The position numbers and the translations under genes were made by a program. This document shows, in pieces, positions 50,414 through 59,580 of a stretch of DNA of 64,000 nucleotides. The stretch's first letter is position 1. Each line of letters opens with the position of its first letter. The notes under the pieces were generated by a model. The model worked only from the letters and a program-made list of their open reading frames with translations. It searched no databases and was not told the origin of the DNA. Origin of the DNA: Sinorhizobium terangae (lineage in GTDB: Bacteria > Pseudomonadota > Alphaproteobacteria > Rhizobiales > Rhizobiaceae); the NCBI RefSeq assembly GCF_029714365.1, contig NZ_CP121659.1, positions 1,550,001 to 1,614,000 on the forward strand. The letters are read 5' to 3'.

Positions 50414-53035
50414 TCAGGAATCCAGCATCTCGCGAACGGCCACGGCCAGTTGTTTCAGCGAGAATGGCTTCGGTAGGAAACCGAATTTCGCGTCGGCCGG
50501 GAGGTTGCGCGCAAAAGCGTCTTCCGCGTAGCCCGACACGAAGATGAACTTCAAATCCGGGTATTTCTTGCGCAGTTCGCGCAACAGCGTCGGTCCGTCC
50601 ATCTCCGGCATCACCACGTCCGATACGACGATGTCGACCGCTCCGTTGAGTTCATCCATGATGTCGAGCGCTTCAACGCCCGATCCGGCCTCGTGAACGG
50701 TATAACCGCGCGTTTCGAGCATGCGCTTGCCGCCGCGGCGCACCGCTTCCTCGTCCTCGACCAGCAGCACGACGGCGGAATCGCCGGTGAGGTCCGCTGG
50801 CTCCGATTCCGCCTTGGGCGCGGGCGCCACCACCAGGTTGCTGGCTGCCGGCATCGGCACCTCGGTTCCTGACGACACTCCAGGTACGGCTTCCTCGCGG
50901 ACTTCCTCGACATGGCGCGGCAGCAGAATGCGGAACGTGGTGCCTTTCCCGACTTCCGACTCCGGATAGATATAGCCGCCCGACTGTTTGACGATGCCGT
51001 AGACCATCGAAAGGCCGAGGCCGGTGCCCTTGCCGACTTCCTTGGTCGTGAAGAAGGGCTCGAAGATCTTGTCCATGATCTCCTGCGGAATGCCGGTGCC
51101 CTGGTCGGCAACCTCGACCATCACGAAGTCGTCCTCCGGCAGTTCCCGGCGTCCGAGTGCCGCCACCTCGCTTGCCGGCAGATTTCTCGTCCTGAGCGTG
51201 ATCGTTCCGCCTTCTGGCATGGCGTCGCGTGCGTTGACAGCGAGATTGAGCAGCACCTGCTCGAATTGGCCGAGATCGGTCCTCACGGGCCAAAGGTCCC
51301 GGCCGTAGTCAACCTCGACCTTGACATTGGTGCCGGTCATCCGGTCGACCAGCATGCGCAGATCGCCGATGACGTCCGTGAGGTTGAGCACGGTCGGGCG
51401 CATCGTCTGCTTGCGCGAGAAGGCAAGCAGTTGCCGCACGAGCACGGCGGCACGATTGGCGTTGCGCTTGATTTCCATCAGGTCGGCGAAGGTCGCATCG
51501 GCGGGCCGCGCCGATAGCAGGAGGTGGTCGGAGGAAAGCAGGATCGCGGTCAGCACGTTGTTGAAATCGTGGGCGATGCCGCCTGCGAGCGTCCCGACGG
51601 CGTTCATCTTCTGCGTCTGCGCCATCTGGGTCTCGAGCGCCTTCTGCTCGGTGATCTCCAGCGCGTAGATGATTGCCGCCTCCTCGGGCGCCTGATCGCT
51701 CTGGTCGATCACGGCGTTGACGTAGAAGCGGAAATGCCGCGCCTCGTCGCTTGGATGCAAGGCGTCGATCGGCGCGATGTCGCTCTGCCGGTCCTTCGCC
51801 GCCGCAAGCGCTTCCTGTAGGCGGCCCTTTTCCGATTCATGCACGACCGTTTCGATCAGCGCGCCGCGCTCGACGTCGTCCTGTGAAACGAGACCTGCAA
51901 ACAGCTTCAGGAACGGCGCGTTGGTCCTCAGTATCCGCCCGTCGCCGTCGACGGAGGCGATCGCCATCGGCGTGTTGTTGAAGAAACGCGTGAAGCGCAT
52001 GGCGGCGTTCGAGGCCGACTGATCGCCATCATCGCCTTCACGCGACATGACAATCGTCCGGCTTTCGCCAGGCGCGCCGTCACGGGTCGACGAGACGCGG
52101 TGGATCAGGCGTACCGGCAGGCTCTGGCCATTGGCCTTGCGCAGATCGAGGTCGAGCACCTTCGTCTTCTTGAGGCCCGGCTCGGCCTGAACCGACTGAA
52201 CGAGCGCAAGCCCTTCGCCGGCAACCACATCGGCAATGCTGACCGATCCCGGTTGAAACTTCGTGAGATCGATGCCGAGCCAATCGGCAAGGGTGGCGTT
52301 GATGTAGAAGATCTCGCCTTTGCGTCCGGCCGAGAAGAAGCCCGCCGGGGCGTGATCGAGATAGTCGATCGCGTTCTGCAGTTCTTTGAAGAAACGCTCC
52401 TGGTCGTCGCGTTCGGCGGTGATATCGGCGATCTGCCAGAGATAGAGCGGGTTTTTGTCGCTGTCCTCCAGCGGCAGCACGCGGGCCTTCAGGCGGAACC
52501 AGTGGGCACCGGACGCGATCGAGGCGCCGTTTGCGAGCGGCTTCAGCAGCCGGAATTCCTCGTGGCCCTTCTTGCCTTCGTGGAGACCGTTGGTGAGCCG
52601 ATAGATCGCTTCGGTCGCTTCGCGGTTCCTGGAGAGAATGGCCTCGAGCGACTGGATGCCGGCAGCGCTCTTGGCCCCGGTCAGCGCGCCATAGGCGGCA
52701 TTGGCATAGATGATCCGCCCCCTGCGATCGGTGACGACCGTGCCGTCTTCGTGGGCATCGAGAAAGGCACGCGCGAGCTCGTCGGGACGCGTCTGCGGCA
52801 TGACTTCGATGAAACCGATCACCGACGAGACCAGGAAGAATATGCCGACCATCGCCAGCACGCCGAGGATTCCGAGAACGATCTCGTTCTCGAGCTGGCT
52901 CTTGAAGACGACGAAGGCGGCCGCCGACGCAGTGAGCACGATCGCCAGCAGGATAATCCGCAAGACCGTGCCCGGCCGGACGCCGCGGTCAACAACCGGC
53001 ATCTGGTAGTCACCTGACTGCCGCAATTTCGTCAT
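50414..53035 (-). CDS. cckA: Cell cycle hybrid histidine kinase CckA
   Basis: The 873-residue protein has two N-terminal TM segments (about 27-45 and 55-75) and PAS-like domains (about 85-370). The phosphoacceptor His489 is in [13 protein letters not shown], followed by a HATPase domain ([14 protein letters not shown]) and a receiver domain with Asp806 in [10 protein letters not shown]. CckA phosphorelays through ChpT to CtrA in alphaproteobacteria. ATG 53035 ([10 protein letters not shown]) was chosen over the longer frame to 53080. Confidence 0.95.
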   Translation of the reverse strand: MTKLRQSGDYQMPVVDRGVRPGTVLRIILLAIVLTASAAAFVVFKSQLENEIVLGILGVLAMVGIFFLVSSVIGFIEVMPQTRPDELARAFLDAHEDGTVVTDRRGRIIYANAAYGALTGAKSAAGIQSLEAILSRNREATEAIYRLTNGLHEGKKGHEEFRLLKPLANGASIASGAHWFRLKARVLPLEDSDKNPLYLWQIADITAERDDQERFFKELQNAIDYLDHAPAGFFSAGRKGEIFYINATLADWLGIDLTKFQPGSVSIADVVAGEGLALVQSVQAEPGLKKTKVLDLDLRKANGQSLPVRLIHRVSSTRDGAPGESRTIVMSREGDDGDQSASNAAMRFTRFFNNTPMAIASVDGDGRILRTNAPFLKLFAGLVSQDDVERGALIETVVHESEKGRLQEALAAAKDRQSDIAPIDALHPSDEARHFRFYVNAVIDQSDQAPEEAAIIYALEITEQKALETQMAQTQKMNAVGTLAGGIAHDFNNVLTAILLSSDHLLLSARPADATFADLMEIKRNANRAAVLVRQLLAFSRKQTMRPTVLNLTDVIGDLRMLVDRMTGTNVKVEVDYGRDLWPVRTDLGQFEQVLLNLAVNARDAMPEGGTITLRTRNLPASEVAALGRRELPEDDFVMVEVADQGTGIPQEIMDKIFEPFFTTKEVGKGTGLGLSMVYGIVKQSGGYIYPESEVGKGTTFRILLPRHVEEVREEAVPGVSSGTEVPMPAASNLVVAPAPKAESEPADLTGDSAVVLLVEDEEAVRRGGKRMLETRGYTVHEAGSGVEALDIMDELNGAVDIVVSDVVMPEMDGPTLLRELRKKYPDLKFIFVSGYAEDAFARNLPADAKFGFLPKPFSLKQLAVAVREMLDS

Positions 53036-53408
53036 CGGGTCCTCACCTGCCGCCGCGGCCGCGCGCGACCACCTCTGCACATCATAGACAGCGCCGTGCT
53101 CCGTGTTCAGGCGTGCAAGGCTCGCTGCAGTCCTCTGCGTTGCTGCACAATTTATCCTTAAATCGATCCCGGCTTAAGGAATCATGCAGTAGCCGGCGTC
53201 CGACCAACGTTTCGCGAAATCCGCAAGTGCCTTTCCCGCGTTCGGATCATCGAACTGGAATCATCTTTAACAATCAGAGATAACAGCAAAAAGCGTCTCT
53301 GCGGAAGCATCCCGGTCAATTCACAGGGAATGTCGGGCGCAAGCTTGTGCCGGCCCGAAAAAAGCCGTCAAATATTGACATGCGGGGGAGGCAGAAGGAG
53401 TTCAGCCT
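53036..53408. other. 373-bp intergenic region between cckA and the FliO-like gene
   Basis: No ORF is credible. A palindromic repeat fragment lies at 53142-53188. The rest (53189-53408) presumably includes the promoters of both divergent genes. I found no clear paired CtrA half-sites by eye. Confidence 0.5.
53142..53188 (+). repeat. RIME-like palindrome, copy 6 (first module only)
   Basis: The outer arms are CTGCACAATT and AATCATGCAG, with an inner TCCTTAAATCG/CGGCTTAAGGA. The second module found in complete copies is absent. It sits upstream of cckA. Confidence 0.7.
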
Positions 53409-54401
53409 ATGATCGAAAACCTTGTCGGGGACAACGGCAGCCGATTCATCATCGCCGCCGCGGCCGTTGCCGTCGGACTTTTGTGCCTTGTAGCCGTCCT
53501 TTGGATCATGCGCCACAGACCCTCCTCCCCCTTTGTGCGCGGCGGCAAGAACAGACAGCCGAGACTCGCCGTCCTCGACGCCGCTGCGGTCGACGCGCGC
53601 CGTCGGCTGGTGCTTGTTCGCCGCGATGATGTCGAACATCTCATCATGATCGGCGGCCCGACTGACATCGTCGTCGAAAGTCGAATTGCGCCGGACGGTG
53701 CCCTGCCGGCACAGACCGGCGCCGCCGTCGCCGTGGAGCAAAAAGTCGCCGAGGCGCCGAAGGCTGCGCCGCGACCCGAGTCGAAACCCGCGCCGGCGCA
53801 GGTTCCGGCTGCGGCGGAATCGACAGCAGCCGTCGAGGAGCGGCCTGCGGTGCGCGCCGAAGAGCGGGAGCAGGCAGCCGCTCCCCGCGTGGACCCAGCA
53901 CCGCCGATCCGCCTTGCCGCGGAGCAAAGACCCACGACAGTGGCGCAACCACTCCAGCAACCGCCAGCCAGGGTGTCGCCCCCGGTGTCCCCGGTCCCCA
54001 CGGTTTCCGCCATAGAACGTGCGGAAGATATTTTCGACGTCGCTCGGGAGCGAGTGCTGCCAGTGGCGCCGCGGCGCGAGCAGGCGCCAATGCAACAGGC
54101 CTTAACGCAAGCGGCCTCACAAGCGGCCTCCGTGCCGGCGGGACAGAATCAGCCGATGCCGGTTCAACCGGCTGCGTCGGACAGGGTTTCGGATTTCGAG
54201 CGGATTCTGGATGCGGAGATCAGCGGCGATCTCCAGCGGCTGGCGCCCTCCGTTGGGCCTCAGGCAGAGAGCCGGCCAGTTGCGGGCGGGCGTCATGAAC
54301 CCTTGCTCGGCGGTACTCCGGACAATATCCGCAAGGAACCGACGATCGAAGAGGAAATGACCCGCATGCTTGCCGACATTTCCGCCGGGCGTAAACCCTG
54401 A
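53409..54401 (+). CDS. FliO-like membrane protein with long Pro/Ala-rich C-terminal region
   Basis: The 330-residue protein has one N-terminal TM segment (about residues 12-34) and then a FliO-like stretch, RRRLVLVRRDDVEHLIMIGGPTDIVVE (about 62-90). About 180 residues rich in Pro, Ala, Glu and Gln follow. FliO assists assembly of the flagellar export gate FliPQR. No other flagellar gene is in the window. The divergent neighbour is cckA. The extended tail is unusual for FliO. Confidence 0.78.
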   Translation: MIENLVGDNGSRFIIAAAAVAVGLLCLVAVLWIMRHRPSSPFVRGGKNRQPRLAVLDAAAVDARRRLVLVRRDDVEHLIMIGGPTDIVVESRIAPDGALPAQTGAAVAVEQKVAEAPKAAPRPESKPAPAQVPAAAESTAAVEERPAVRAEEREQAAAPRVDPAPPIRLAAEQRPTTVAQPLQQPPARVSPPVSPVPTVSAIERAEDIFDVARERVLPVAPRREQAPMQQALTQAASQAASVPAGQNQPMPVQPAASDRVSDFERILDAEISGDLQRLAPSVGPQAESRPVAGGRHEPLLGGTPDNIRKEPTIEEEMTRMLADISAGRKP

Positions 54402-54457
54402 GCACGGCCGGAACCGCGTGAGGCGATTCCATTCGCGGCGAACGATCACCTACATCT

Positions 54458-54487
54458 ACACGTCCGATTGGACGCACAGCCCTGTAG
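54458..54487 (-). repeat. RIME-like repeat remnant, copy 7
   Basis: ACACGTCCGATTGGACGCAC followed by CCTGTAG resembles the second module of the complete copies (GCGTCT-gatt-AGACGC then CTGTAG). It is short and degenerate, between the FliO-like gene and dksA. Confidence 0.4.
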
Positions 54488-54541
54488 ATTGGCGGAAAGT
54501 TTGTTGGCCCAGGTCATCCCGTAAAGAGTAATCCCGTAAAG

Positions 54542-54572
54542 AAAAACGGCGCGGTTGGCCGCGCCGTTTTTT
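54542..54572. terminator. Bidirectional terminator between the FliO-like gene and dksA
   Basis: A strong GC stem, ACGGCGCGG/CCGCGCCGT with a TTGG loop, has A and T runs on the two flanks. It is placed 25 bases after the dksA stop and serves both convergent genes. Confidence 0.88.
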
Positions 54573-54596
54573 CAGACCAGGAAGAACCTGTCTCCG

Positions 54597-55016
54597 TTAT
54601 TCGTCCCGATAGACTTTCTCGCGACGCTCGTGACGCTCCTGCGCCTCGATCGAGAGGGTTGCAATCGGCCGGGCGTCGAGCCGCTTTAAACCGATCGGCT
54701 CGCCCGTTTCCTCGCAGTAACCGTAGGTGCCTTCGTCAAGCCGCTGCAGTGCAGCATCTATCTTGGCGATCAGTTTCCGTTGCCGGTCCCGGGCGCGCAA
54801 TTCGATGGCCCGGTCTGTTTCGGAAGAAGCTCGGTCCGCGAGGTCCGGATGGTTGGCGCTCTCCTCTGCCAAGTGGTCCAGTGTCTCGCGGGCTTCGCGA
54901 AGGATATCATTTTTCCAGGCATTCAACTTTGCACGAAAATATGCCCGGTGGTTGGCATTCATGAATTCCTCGTCCTCGGAGAGGACAAAGGTACTAAGAT
55001 CGATCTTCTCACTCAA
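54597..55016 (-). CDS. dksA: DksA family RNA polymerase-binding protein
   Basis: The 139-residue protein has a coiled-coil region (ANHRAYFRAKLNAWKNDIL and on) and a terminal DksA/TraR globular domain (TYGYCEETGEPIGLKRL). The canonical C4 zinc finger is reduced to one cysteine: CEET replaces CxxC, and the second pair is SIEA. I chose TTG 55016 because a perfect AGGAGA lies seven bases upstream, and the sequence begins (L)SEKIDLSTFVL. DksA proteins modulate transcription with ppGpp. An ATG at 55037 would add seven unlikely residues. Confidence 0.92.
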   Translation of the reverse strand: MSEKIDLSTFVLSEDEEFMNANHRAYFRAKLNAWKNDILREARETLDHLAEESANHPDLADRASSETDRAIELRARDRQRKLIAKIDAALQRLDEGTYGYCEETGEPIGLKRLDARPIATLSIEAQERHERREKVYRDE

Positions 55017-55022
55017 CGCGAT

Positions 55023-55028
55023 TCTCCT
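55023..55028 (-). promoter_or_regulatory. Shine-Dalgarno AGGAGA deciding the TTG start of dksA
   Basis: Read on the minus strand, AGGAGA is followed by six bases and TTG at 55016. This supports a non-ATG start over the in-frame ATG codons upstream. Confidence 0.8.
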
Positions 55029-55516
55029 GAAGAACATCTCATTGCGGCGGTGTATAGACCCATGGAAGCTCTGATTCAAGCCTTGTGCCAGACACTCAAC
55101 CGCATTTTACTAATGCTTGCATTTCAGGCTAACTGGCGAATATTTCATCAAAATTACACACAGAGTCTTGATCGCCGAATAAGCTCGGCCGTCCTACCTG
55201 CAAACTGCGTTCCGATGCCTGCAAGATATCGGATTGCGACATCTGGTGTGCCTTGGGCGTCAATTCAATAGCCGTGGGTTCCGCGGAAAACGTAAGCCGA
55301 CGGCTTGATCTTTGCTGCGGCAGCGGGACAAGGTACCGATCCCGCCGGACCCGCGACTGGATCCGGCCTCCAGCGCCGCGCGTCTGAGACGTGCAAATGG
55401 GCGCTGTAGGACCTTGAATTGCTGTATGTCCCTTACCCTTAAATCGGCTACGGTTAAGGGAACAGGCAGTAGACAGATGCCTCCAACCCTTGGCGACTTG
55501 ATCGCCCGGACAATAC
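55029..55516. other. 488-bp intergenic region upstream of dksA and sixA
   Basis: It contains no convincing gene. The right half holds an inverted mosaic repeat (55371-55469). The remainder (55029-55370) probably carries the dksA promoter region, which I could not define. Confidence 0.5.
55371..55469 (-). repeat. RIME-like mosaic repeat, copy 8 (inverted, complete)
   Basis: It runs CAGCGCCGCGCGTCTGAGACG, then GCGCTGTAGGACCTTGAATTGC, then CCCTTACCCTTAAATCGGC, TTAAGGGAA and CAGGCAG. The layout matches the copies at 21906 and 42155. Confidence 0.75.
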
Positions 55517-56053
55517 ATGCAAGACAGCGTCGCCCCGGCATTTCGGCTTTTTCTTCTCCGCCACGCCCGTTCGGGCTGGGCGCTGCCAGGTCAGCGGGAT
55601 TTCGACCGCGCGCTTGACGATACCGGCTATGCCGAGGCGGAACTAGTTGCCCAGCGCGCTGCCGACAATGGCATGCGGCCCGACCTGATCCTGTGCTCGA
55701 CCGCGGTGCGGTGTCGCCAGACCGCCGAACCGCTTTACCGAGCGCTCGGTGAGGACATCGATCTTCGCTACATCGATGCGCTTTATACGGGATCCATGAA
55801 CGTCTACGCCGAGATTCTCGAAGCAAACTCCGGGCTAGCCTCGCTGATGCTCATTGGTCACAATCCCATGATCGAGGAATTGTTTCGCCGACTGCTTGGC
55901 AATGAGGCTGCGGACAGGGTTCTCGTGGACGGCTATCCCCCGGCCGCGTTGGCAGTCATCGACTTTTCGGCACCCCCGAGCGCCGGTGCCAGATGGTTGG
56001 CGCGACTTTCGGCGCTGTTGCTGCCCATGGCGGAGGAGCCGGGAAAACCGTGA
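55517..56053 (+). CDS. Histidine phosphatase family protein (SixA-like)
   Basis: The 178-residue protein has the phosphoglycerate mutase-like RHG core as LLRHARSGW (about residue 13) and a second catalytic His in LIGHNPMIEEL (about residue 115). It is likely a phosphohistidine phosphatase, as for SixA. The target phosphoprotein is unknown. It is on the same strand as ycjX, 160 bases upstream. Confidence 0.87.
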   Translation: MQDSVAPAFRLFLLRHARSGWALPGQRDFDRALDDTGYAEAELVAQRAADNGMRPDLILCSTAVRCRQTAEPLYRALGEDIDLRYIDALYTGSMNVYAEILEANSGLASLMLIGHNPMIEELFRRLLGNEAADRVLVDGYPPAALAVIDFSAPPSAGARWLARLSALLLPMAEEPGKP

Positions 56054-56213
56054 CGAAATCGTGCCGTGACCTGAAAATCCGGCTATGTCGTTGCAGTGGC
56101 GGAAAGATTTCCTATATCGCAGCTCGGCCAAGCATGTGCGCGGCGTCTTTAGTGGCTGCAGGTGAGCGGAAGATTCTCATGTCGACGGTTTCAGTCCCGA
56201 GGAACGGACAGAC

Positions 56214-57707
56214 TTGGCGCCTATTTTGAGCAGCTTCAAAGATGATGCCCTGATTGTGTTGGACAATCTTGCCGATCGCGCATCCGGGCTCGTCAATCCC
56301 GCAGTCCGGCTCGGAGTCACGGGCCTGTCGCGCGCCGGCAAGACCGTTTTCATTTCCTCGCTGGTGCACAATTTGCTGAACGGTGGCCGCCTGCCGGTGT
56401 TCGAACCCATCCGATCCGGACGCGTCTCGAAGGTCCGGCTGGAGCCGCAGCCTGACGATGCGGTGCCGCGCTTCCAATACGAGGACCACATCGCCGCCCT
56501 CGTCAGAGATCGGGTCTGGCCGGATTCGACGAGGGCGATTTCGCAGCTGCGCATCACGCTCGACTATGAAAGCGCCAGCGGCTGGAACCGGATGTTTTCG
56601 CCCGGGCGGCTCTCGATAGACATCGTCGACTATCCGGGGGAATGGCTGCTTGATCTGCCCCTGCTTGGGCAGGATTTCCGTGAGTTCAGCGAGAGCACGG
56701 TGCGCCGGGCGCGCGCCGGTACGCGCGCAACTCTTTCGCGCGAATGGCTGGCGCTTGCTTCGGTGAGCGGTGCGACTGTGGCAGCCGACGAGGGCAGCGC
56801 TCGGCGGATTGCCGAAAGCTTCACCGCCTATCTTCAAGCCTGCAAGGCCGACGACCGATCCCTCTCGACTCTGCCGCCGGGGCGCTTCCTGATGCCCGGA
56901 GACCTCGAGGGGTCGCCGGCGCTGACCTTCTCGCCCCTTCCGGATCTACCTCAGGGCCGGGCGCCGAAAGGGTCTCTCTGGGCGATGATGGAACGCCGGT
57001 ACGAGGCGTACAAGACCCACGTCGTAAGCCCTTTCTTCCGCGAACACTTCGCCCGTCTCGACCGCCAGATCGTGCTAGTCGACGCCCTGCAGGCGATCAA
57101 TCGCGGGCAGGAAGCGCTGAGTGATCTGGAACAGGCGCTCGCCGACGTGCTCGCCTGCTTCCGGCCCGGCACCAATTCCTGGCTTTCGTCCCTGTTCACT
57201 CGCCGCATCGATCGGGTCCTGATCGCCGCGACCAAGGCCGACCACTTGCACCACGAGAGCCACGACCGGCTCGAGCGCATCACTGCCCGGCTCGTCAGCC
57301 GCGCGGCTGAACGCATAGGTATGAGCGGCGCAGGTCTTGAAGTGATGGCGCTTGCATCCGTCCGCGCGACGCGCGAGGCGACGGTGAGCCACGACGGCCA
57401 TACGCTCCCGGTGATCGTCGGCACCCCGATCGCCGGCGAGAGGATAAATGGCGACGTATTCGACGGTGAAAGAAAGACAGCGATATTTCCCGGTGACTTA
57501 CCGGAAGATCCTGAAGTCCTTTTTGAGCCAATGAATGGGCATAAGGTTTCGAAATCCACGGAGGCGGAGCGTGCGATGCCTGAGCTGAACTTCGTGCGCT
57601 TCCGCCCGCCGCCTCTCGACGAGACGCGCGGCGGATTGAAACTCTCTGTACCGCATATCCGGCTCGATGGTGCGATGCAGTTTCTGCTCGGAGACCGCCT
57701 GGCATGA
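56214..57707 (+). CDS. YcjX family P-loop protein
   Basis: The 497-residue protein has Walker A GLSRAGKTVFISSL (about residue 40), then DYPGEWLLDLPLL and TKADHLH, an NKxD-like site as in GTPases. It resembles YcjX (DUF463). The TTG at 56214 is preceded by GAGGAA; it lacks a nearby ATG with a better start. It overlaps the ycjF-like gene by four bases. Function is unproven; in enterobacteria it is a PspF-linked stress gene. Confidence 0.88.
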   Translation: MAPILSSFKDDALIVLDNLADRASGLVNPAVRLGVTGLSRAGKTVFISSLVHNLLNGGRLPVFEPIRSGRVSKVRLEPQPDDAVPRFQYEDHIAALVRDRVWPDSTRAISQLRITLDYESASGWNRMFSPGRLSIDIVDYPGEWLLDLPLLGQDFREFSESTVRRARAGTRATLSREWLALASVSGATVAADEGSARRIAESFTAYLQACKADDRSLSTLPPGRFLMPGDLEGSPALTFSPLPDLPQGRAPKGSLWAMMERRYEAYKTHVVSPFFREHFARLDRQIVLVDALQAINRGQEALSDLEQALADVLACFRPGTNSWLSSLFTRRIDRVLIAATKADHLHHESHDRLERITARLVSRAAERIGMSGAGLEVMALASVRATREATVSHDGHTLPVIVGTPIAGERINGDVFDGERKTAIFPGDLPEDPEVLFEPMNGHKVSKSTEAERAMPELNFVRFRPPPLDETRGGLKLSVPHIRLDGAMQFLLGDRLA

Positions 57708-58777
57708 GTGACGATTTCAAGAACCGTGGGCGCAAGCCGGCCGCCTTCAACGTCGAGCCGGACGAGCAGACCGGACGCACGGAGCGGCAACAACGACGTG
57801 CGCCGGCAAGCTTCAGCGACCAGGTCGTCATGACGCCTGATGCAGAAGATCCATTCATCGAGACGACTGCGGCGATCGAGGCGCTCAACCTGCCGGAAGC
57901 AAGCCCGCGTCGCCGTCGGCTGTCCTTCGGCAAGGTGGCGGTGGGCGCGCTGGGGATACTGCTTTCGCTTGCCTTGGGATTGTGGGTCGATCGCCTGGTT
58001 CGCGACCTCTTTTCCCGGGCCGATTGGCTTGGCTACGGGGCGATCGCCGTCGTCGCGATCGGCGCCCTCGCCTTCCTGGTCGTCATTGTGCGCGAACTTT
58101 TCGGCATGATGCAGCTGACGGCGATACAGCAATTGAAAAAGGATGTCGGTGAAGCTGTGGCCAGCAGCAAGACCGCGCGCGCAGCAACCGCGCGGCTCGT
58201 ACATTTGCTGGCCGCCAATCCGCGCACGGCAAAAGGCCGGGCGCGTCTTGCGGAAACCGAGGGCGAGATCATCGACGGCCCTCATCTTATCGAATTGACC
58301 GAGCGGGAATTGCTGACGCCGCTTGACCGCGAAGCGCGCCGGATCATTCTGGCTGCCTCGAAACGCGTGTCGATCGTGACAGCCGTAAGTCCGCGCGCGC
58401 TCGTCGATCTCGGCTATGTTCTCTACGAATCGGCGCGGATGATCCGTGCGATGGCGGAACTCTACGGTGGTCGCCCGGGCACGCTCGGCATGCTGCGGCT
58501 CATGCGCGACGTCATCGCCCATCTTGCCGTCACGGGCTCGATCGCCGCCGGCGACAGCCTCATCCAACAGGTTCTCGGCCACGGCCTCGCATCCAAACTC
58601 TCCGCGCGTCTTGGCGAAGGCGTTATCAACGGACTGATGACCGCGCGTATCGGGATAGCGGCGATGGACCTGTGCCGGCCCATGCCGTTCCGCGCGCTCA
58701 AGCGACCTGGGATCGGGGACTTCCTCTCCGATCTGGCGCCCGGTGCATCTCGTTCGCAAGATCGACCCGAGAGCTGA
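57704..58777 (+). CDS. YcjF family (TIGR01620) inner-membrane protein
   Basis: The 357-residue protein has a polar N-terminus, two TM segments (about 83-102 and 108-130), and a long cytosolic region with the DUF697-like VTAVSPRALVDLGYVLYESARMIRAMAELYGGRPGTLG part. It overlaps the YcjX-like gene by four bases. YcjX and YcjF are commonly paired. It is followed convergently by the molybdopterin oxidoreductase gene. Confidence 0.88.
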   Translation: MSDDFKNRGRKPAAFNVEPDEQTGRTERQQRRAPASFSDQVVMTPDAEDPFIETTAAIEALNLPEASPRRRRLSFGKVAVGALGILLSLALGLWVDRLVRDLFSRADWLGYGAIAVVAIGALAFLVVIVRELFGMMQLTAIQQLKKDVGEAVASSKTARAATARLVHLLAANPRTAKGRARLAETEGEIIDGPHLIELTERELLTPLDREARRIILAASKRVSIVTAVSPRALVDLGYVLYESARMIRAMAELYGGRPGTLGMLRLMRDVIAHLAVTGSIAAGDSLIQQVLGHGLASKLSARLGEGVINGLMTARIGIAAMDLCRPMPFRALKRPGIGDFLSDLAPGASRSQDRPES

Positions 58778-58788
58778 TCCTGTCGCCG

Positions 58789-59580
58789 CTAGATGCCCGC
58801 ATACCAGTCATAGCCGAGGTCCTCCCAGAAACCGCCCTTCCCCTGGCCGTACGGTGCGAGGTCGGAGGCGAGCTCGATCGAGCGGATGTATTTCGCCATC
58901 TTGTATCCGAGCTGACGCTCTATCCGCACCCGCAAGGGGGCGCCGTTCGCAATCGGGAGCGGCTCTCCGTTCAAGCCATATGCCAGGATCGTCTGTGGGT
59001 GACGGGCGTCGAGCATGTCGATCGACTCGTAGTAGGCGACCTCCCCGGAGAGGCCGAGATCCATGGTGTCGAAGCATCGAAACACGACGTAGCGAGCTTC
59101 CGGCTTTGCTCTCGCTTCATCCAGAACGGCGGCGAGCGGAACGCCCGTCCACTTCGCGATGCAGCTCCAACCTTCTACACAATCATGCCTGGTGACTTGC
59201 GTGCGTGAGGGCATGTTGCGCAATTCATCGAGCGACAGGCTGAGAGGCCGGTCGACAAGTCCGCCGACGCTCAAACGGTAGCCGGCGAAAGCGCCATCCC
59301 GGAGAGCGATGTAAGTGGCATCCGTCGGATCAGTCGAGCCGTTCGGCCTTTGGCCCTGCCGGATTTCACTTGCCGAATATTCCTTTGCCAGACTGTCAGC
59401 GCCGATAAGGAAGCGCTGGACGCGGTAGGTCAGGCTATTCGCCTTGGCCATTAAACCACGTGCCGTAGCTTCGCTGGACAGCATCTCGTCCAACGCATCG
59501 CATCCAACAAGGGGCAACGTCGAGGCTGCGACACCCGCTACGGTCAAAAGCCGCCTACGGTTGATGATGATCCGGCTCAT
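58789..59580 (-). CDS. Sulfite oxidase-like molybdopterin oxidoreductase
   Basis: The 263-residue protein begins with an Arg-pair signal (INRRRLLTVAGVA) and a Cys in PLVGCDAL, either a Tat or lipoprotein-type export signal. The sulfite-oxidase fold has the Mo-Cys in RHDCVEGWSCIAKW (about residue 130) and other core residues. It would be exported and reduced or oxidised by the membrane cytochrome encoded four bases upstream. The pair resembles MsrPQ (YedYZ) in plan. The substrate is unknown. Confidence 0.9.
   Translation of the reverse strand: MSRIIINRRRLLTVAGVAASTLPLVGCDALDEMLSSEATARGLMAKANSLTYRVQRFLIGADSLAKEYSASEIRQGQRPNGSTDPTDATYIALRDGAFAGYRLSVGGLVDRPLSLSLDELRNMPSRTQVTRHDCVEGWSCIAKWTGVPLAAVLDEARAKPEARYVVFRCFDTMDLGLSGEVAYYESIDMLDARHPQTILAYGLNGEPLPIANGAPLRVRIERQLGYKMAKYIRSIELASDLAPYGQGKGGFWEDLGYDWYAGI

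Noticed and set aside
54597..55079. A longer dksA frame starting at 55079
   Set aside because: The upstream residues are unlike DksA, while the TTG at 55016 has an excellent AGGAGA at correct spacing.
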